From assembly GCA_900550335.1 (NCBI GenBank), contig URRU01000026.1, positions 1 through 13,823 of the forward strand: a stretch of 13,823 bases of DNA, in the 5' to 3' direction. Made by a program: the position numbers and the translations under genes. This document shows positions 13,782 to 13,823 of this stretch, one piece after another (the first letter of the stretch is position 1; the number at the start of each line of letters is the position of its first letter). The notes beneath the pieces are model-generated. The model ran no database searches. It saw only the letters and a list, made by a program, of their open reading frames with translations, and was not told where the DNA came from. This DNA comes from an uncultured Clostridium sp. (GTDB lineage Bacteria; Bacillota; Clostridia; Peptostreptococcales; Peptostreptococcaceae).

Positions 13782-13823
13782 GTTATGTGTAATTTTATTT
13801 CTTAACAGAATATGTCTTCCAAA

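Noticed and set aside
1..13823. CRISPR array, tRNA/rRNA, toxin-antitoxin or phage defence genes
   Set aside because: No regularly spaced direct repeats, no tRNA cloverleaf or rRNA sequence, and every convincing reading frame is assigned to metabolism, transport or the one transposase.

Overview
The window looks like a chromosomal segment of a very AT-rich, anaerobic, amino-acid-fermenting Firmicute, most likely a Peptostreptococcaceae (Clostridioides/Peptostreptococcus-type) organism. Three things point there: strong AGGAGG ribosome binding sites on AT-rich DNA, ferredoxin-dependent 2-oxoacid oxidation coupled to ptb-buk, and the gene order ptb - buk - P-loop ATPase - ferredoxin - vorB/beta/gamma - glmM - glmS. 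I remember that order from Clostridioides difficile; this is recall, not a search. The genus cannot be fixed from the sequence alone. Every supported gene is on the minus strand, so the window reads biologically from right to left.

Right part (13.8 to 8.2 kb): a fermentation operon. ptb and buk encode an acyl-CoA to acyl-phosphate to acid + ATP module. They are followed by an uncharacterised P-loop ATPase that overlaps buk, and then a four-subunit 2-oxoacid:ferredoxin oxidoreductase (2x[4Fe-4S] ferredoxin delta, VorB-type alpha, TPP-binding beta, gamma). A strong terminator ends the block. Together they can oxidise a (branched-chain) 2-oxoacid to acyl-CoA, reduce ferredoxin, and recover ATP, as in the oxidative arm of Stickland fermentation. 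A CcpA-type cre-like site overlaps the -35 region of the putative ptb promoter.

Middle part (8.2 to 4.3 kb): amino-sugar synthesis. glmM (phosphoglucosamine mutase) is followed by a hairpin terminator whose U-tract runs directly into the cleavage site of a glmS ribozyme. The ribozyme occupies the leader of glmS (glucosamine-6-phosphate synthase), which ends in its own terminator.

Left part (4.3 to 0.8 kb): a mannose-family PTS operon, manX (IIAB), manY (IIC) and manZ (IID), then a terminator-like hairpin and a DUF956 (ManO-type) gene with a final terminator. Its promoter has consensus-like sigma-A hexamers and lies between two different perfect 15-bp dyads. At the left edge (1-726) is the N-terminal part of an IS91-family HUH transposase that runs off the window.

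Most of the window is ordinary core metabolism. I found no CRISPR array, defence island, tRNA/rRNA or convincing novel system. The points most worth checking are the terminator/ribozyme junction between glmM and glmS, the ATPase embedded in the fermentation operon, and the regulatory dyads around the man promoter.
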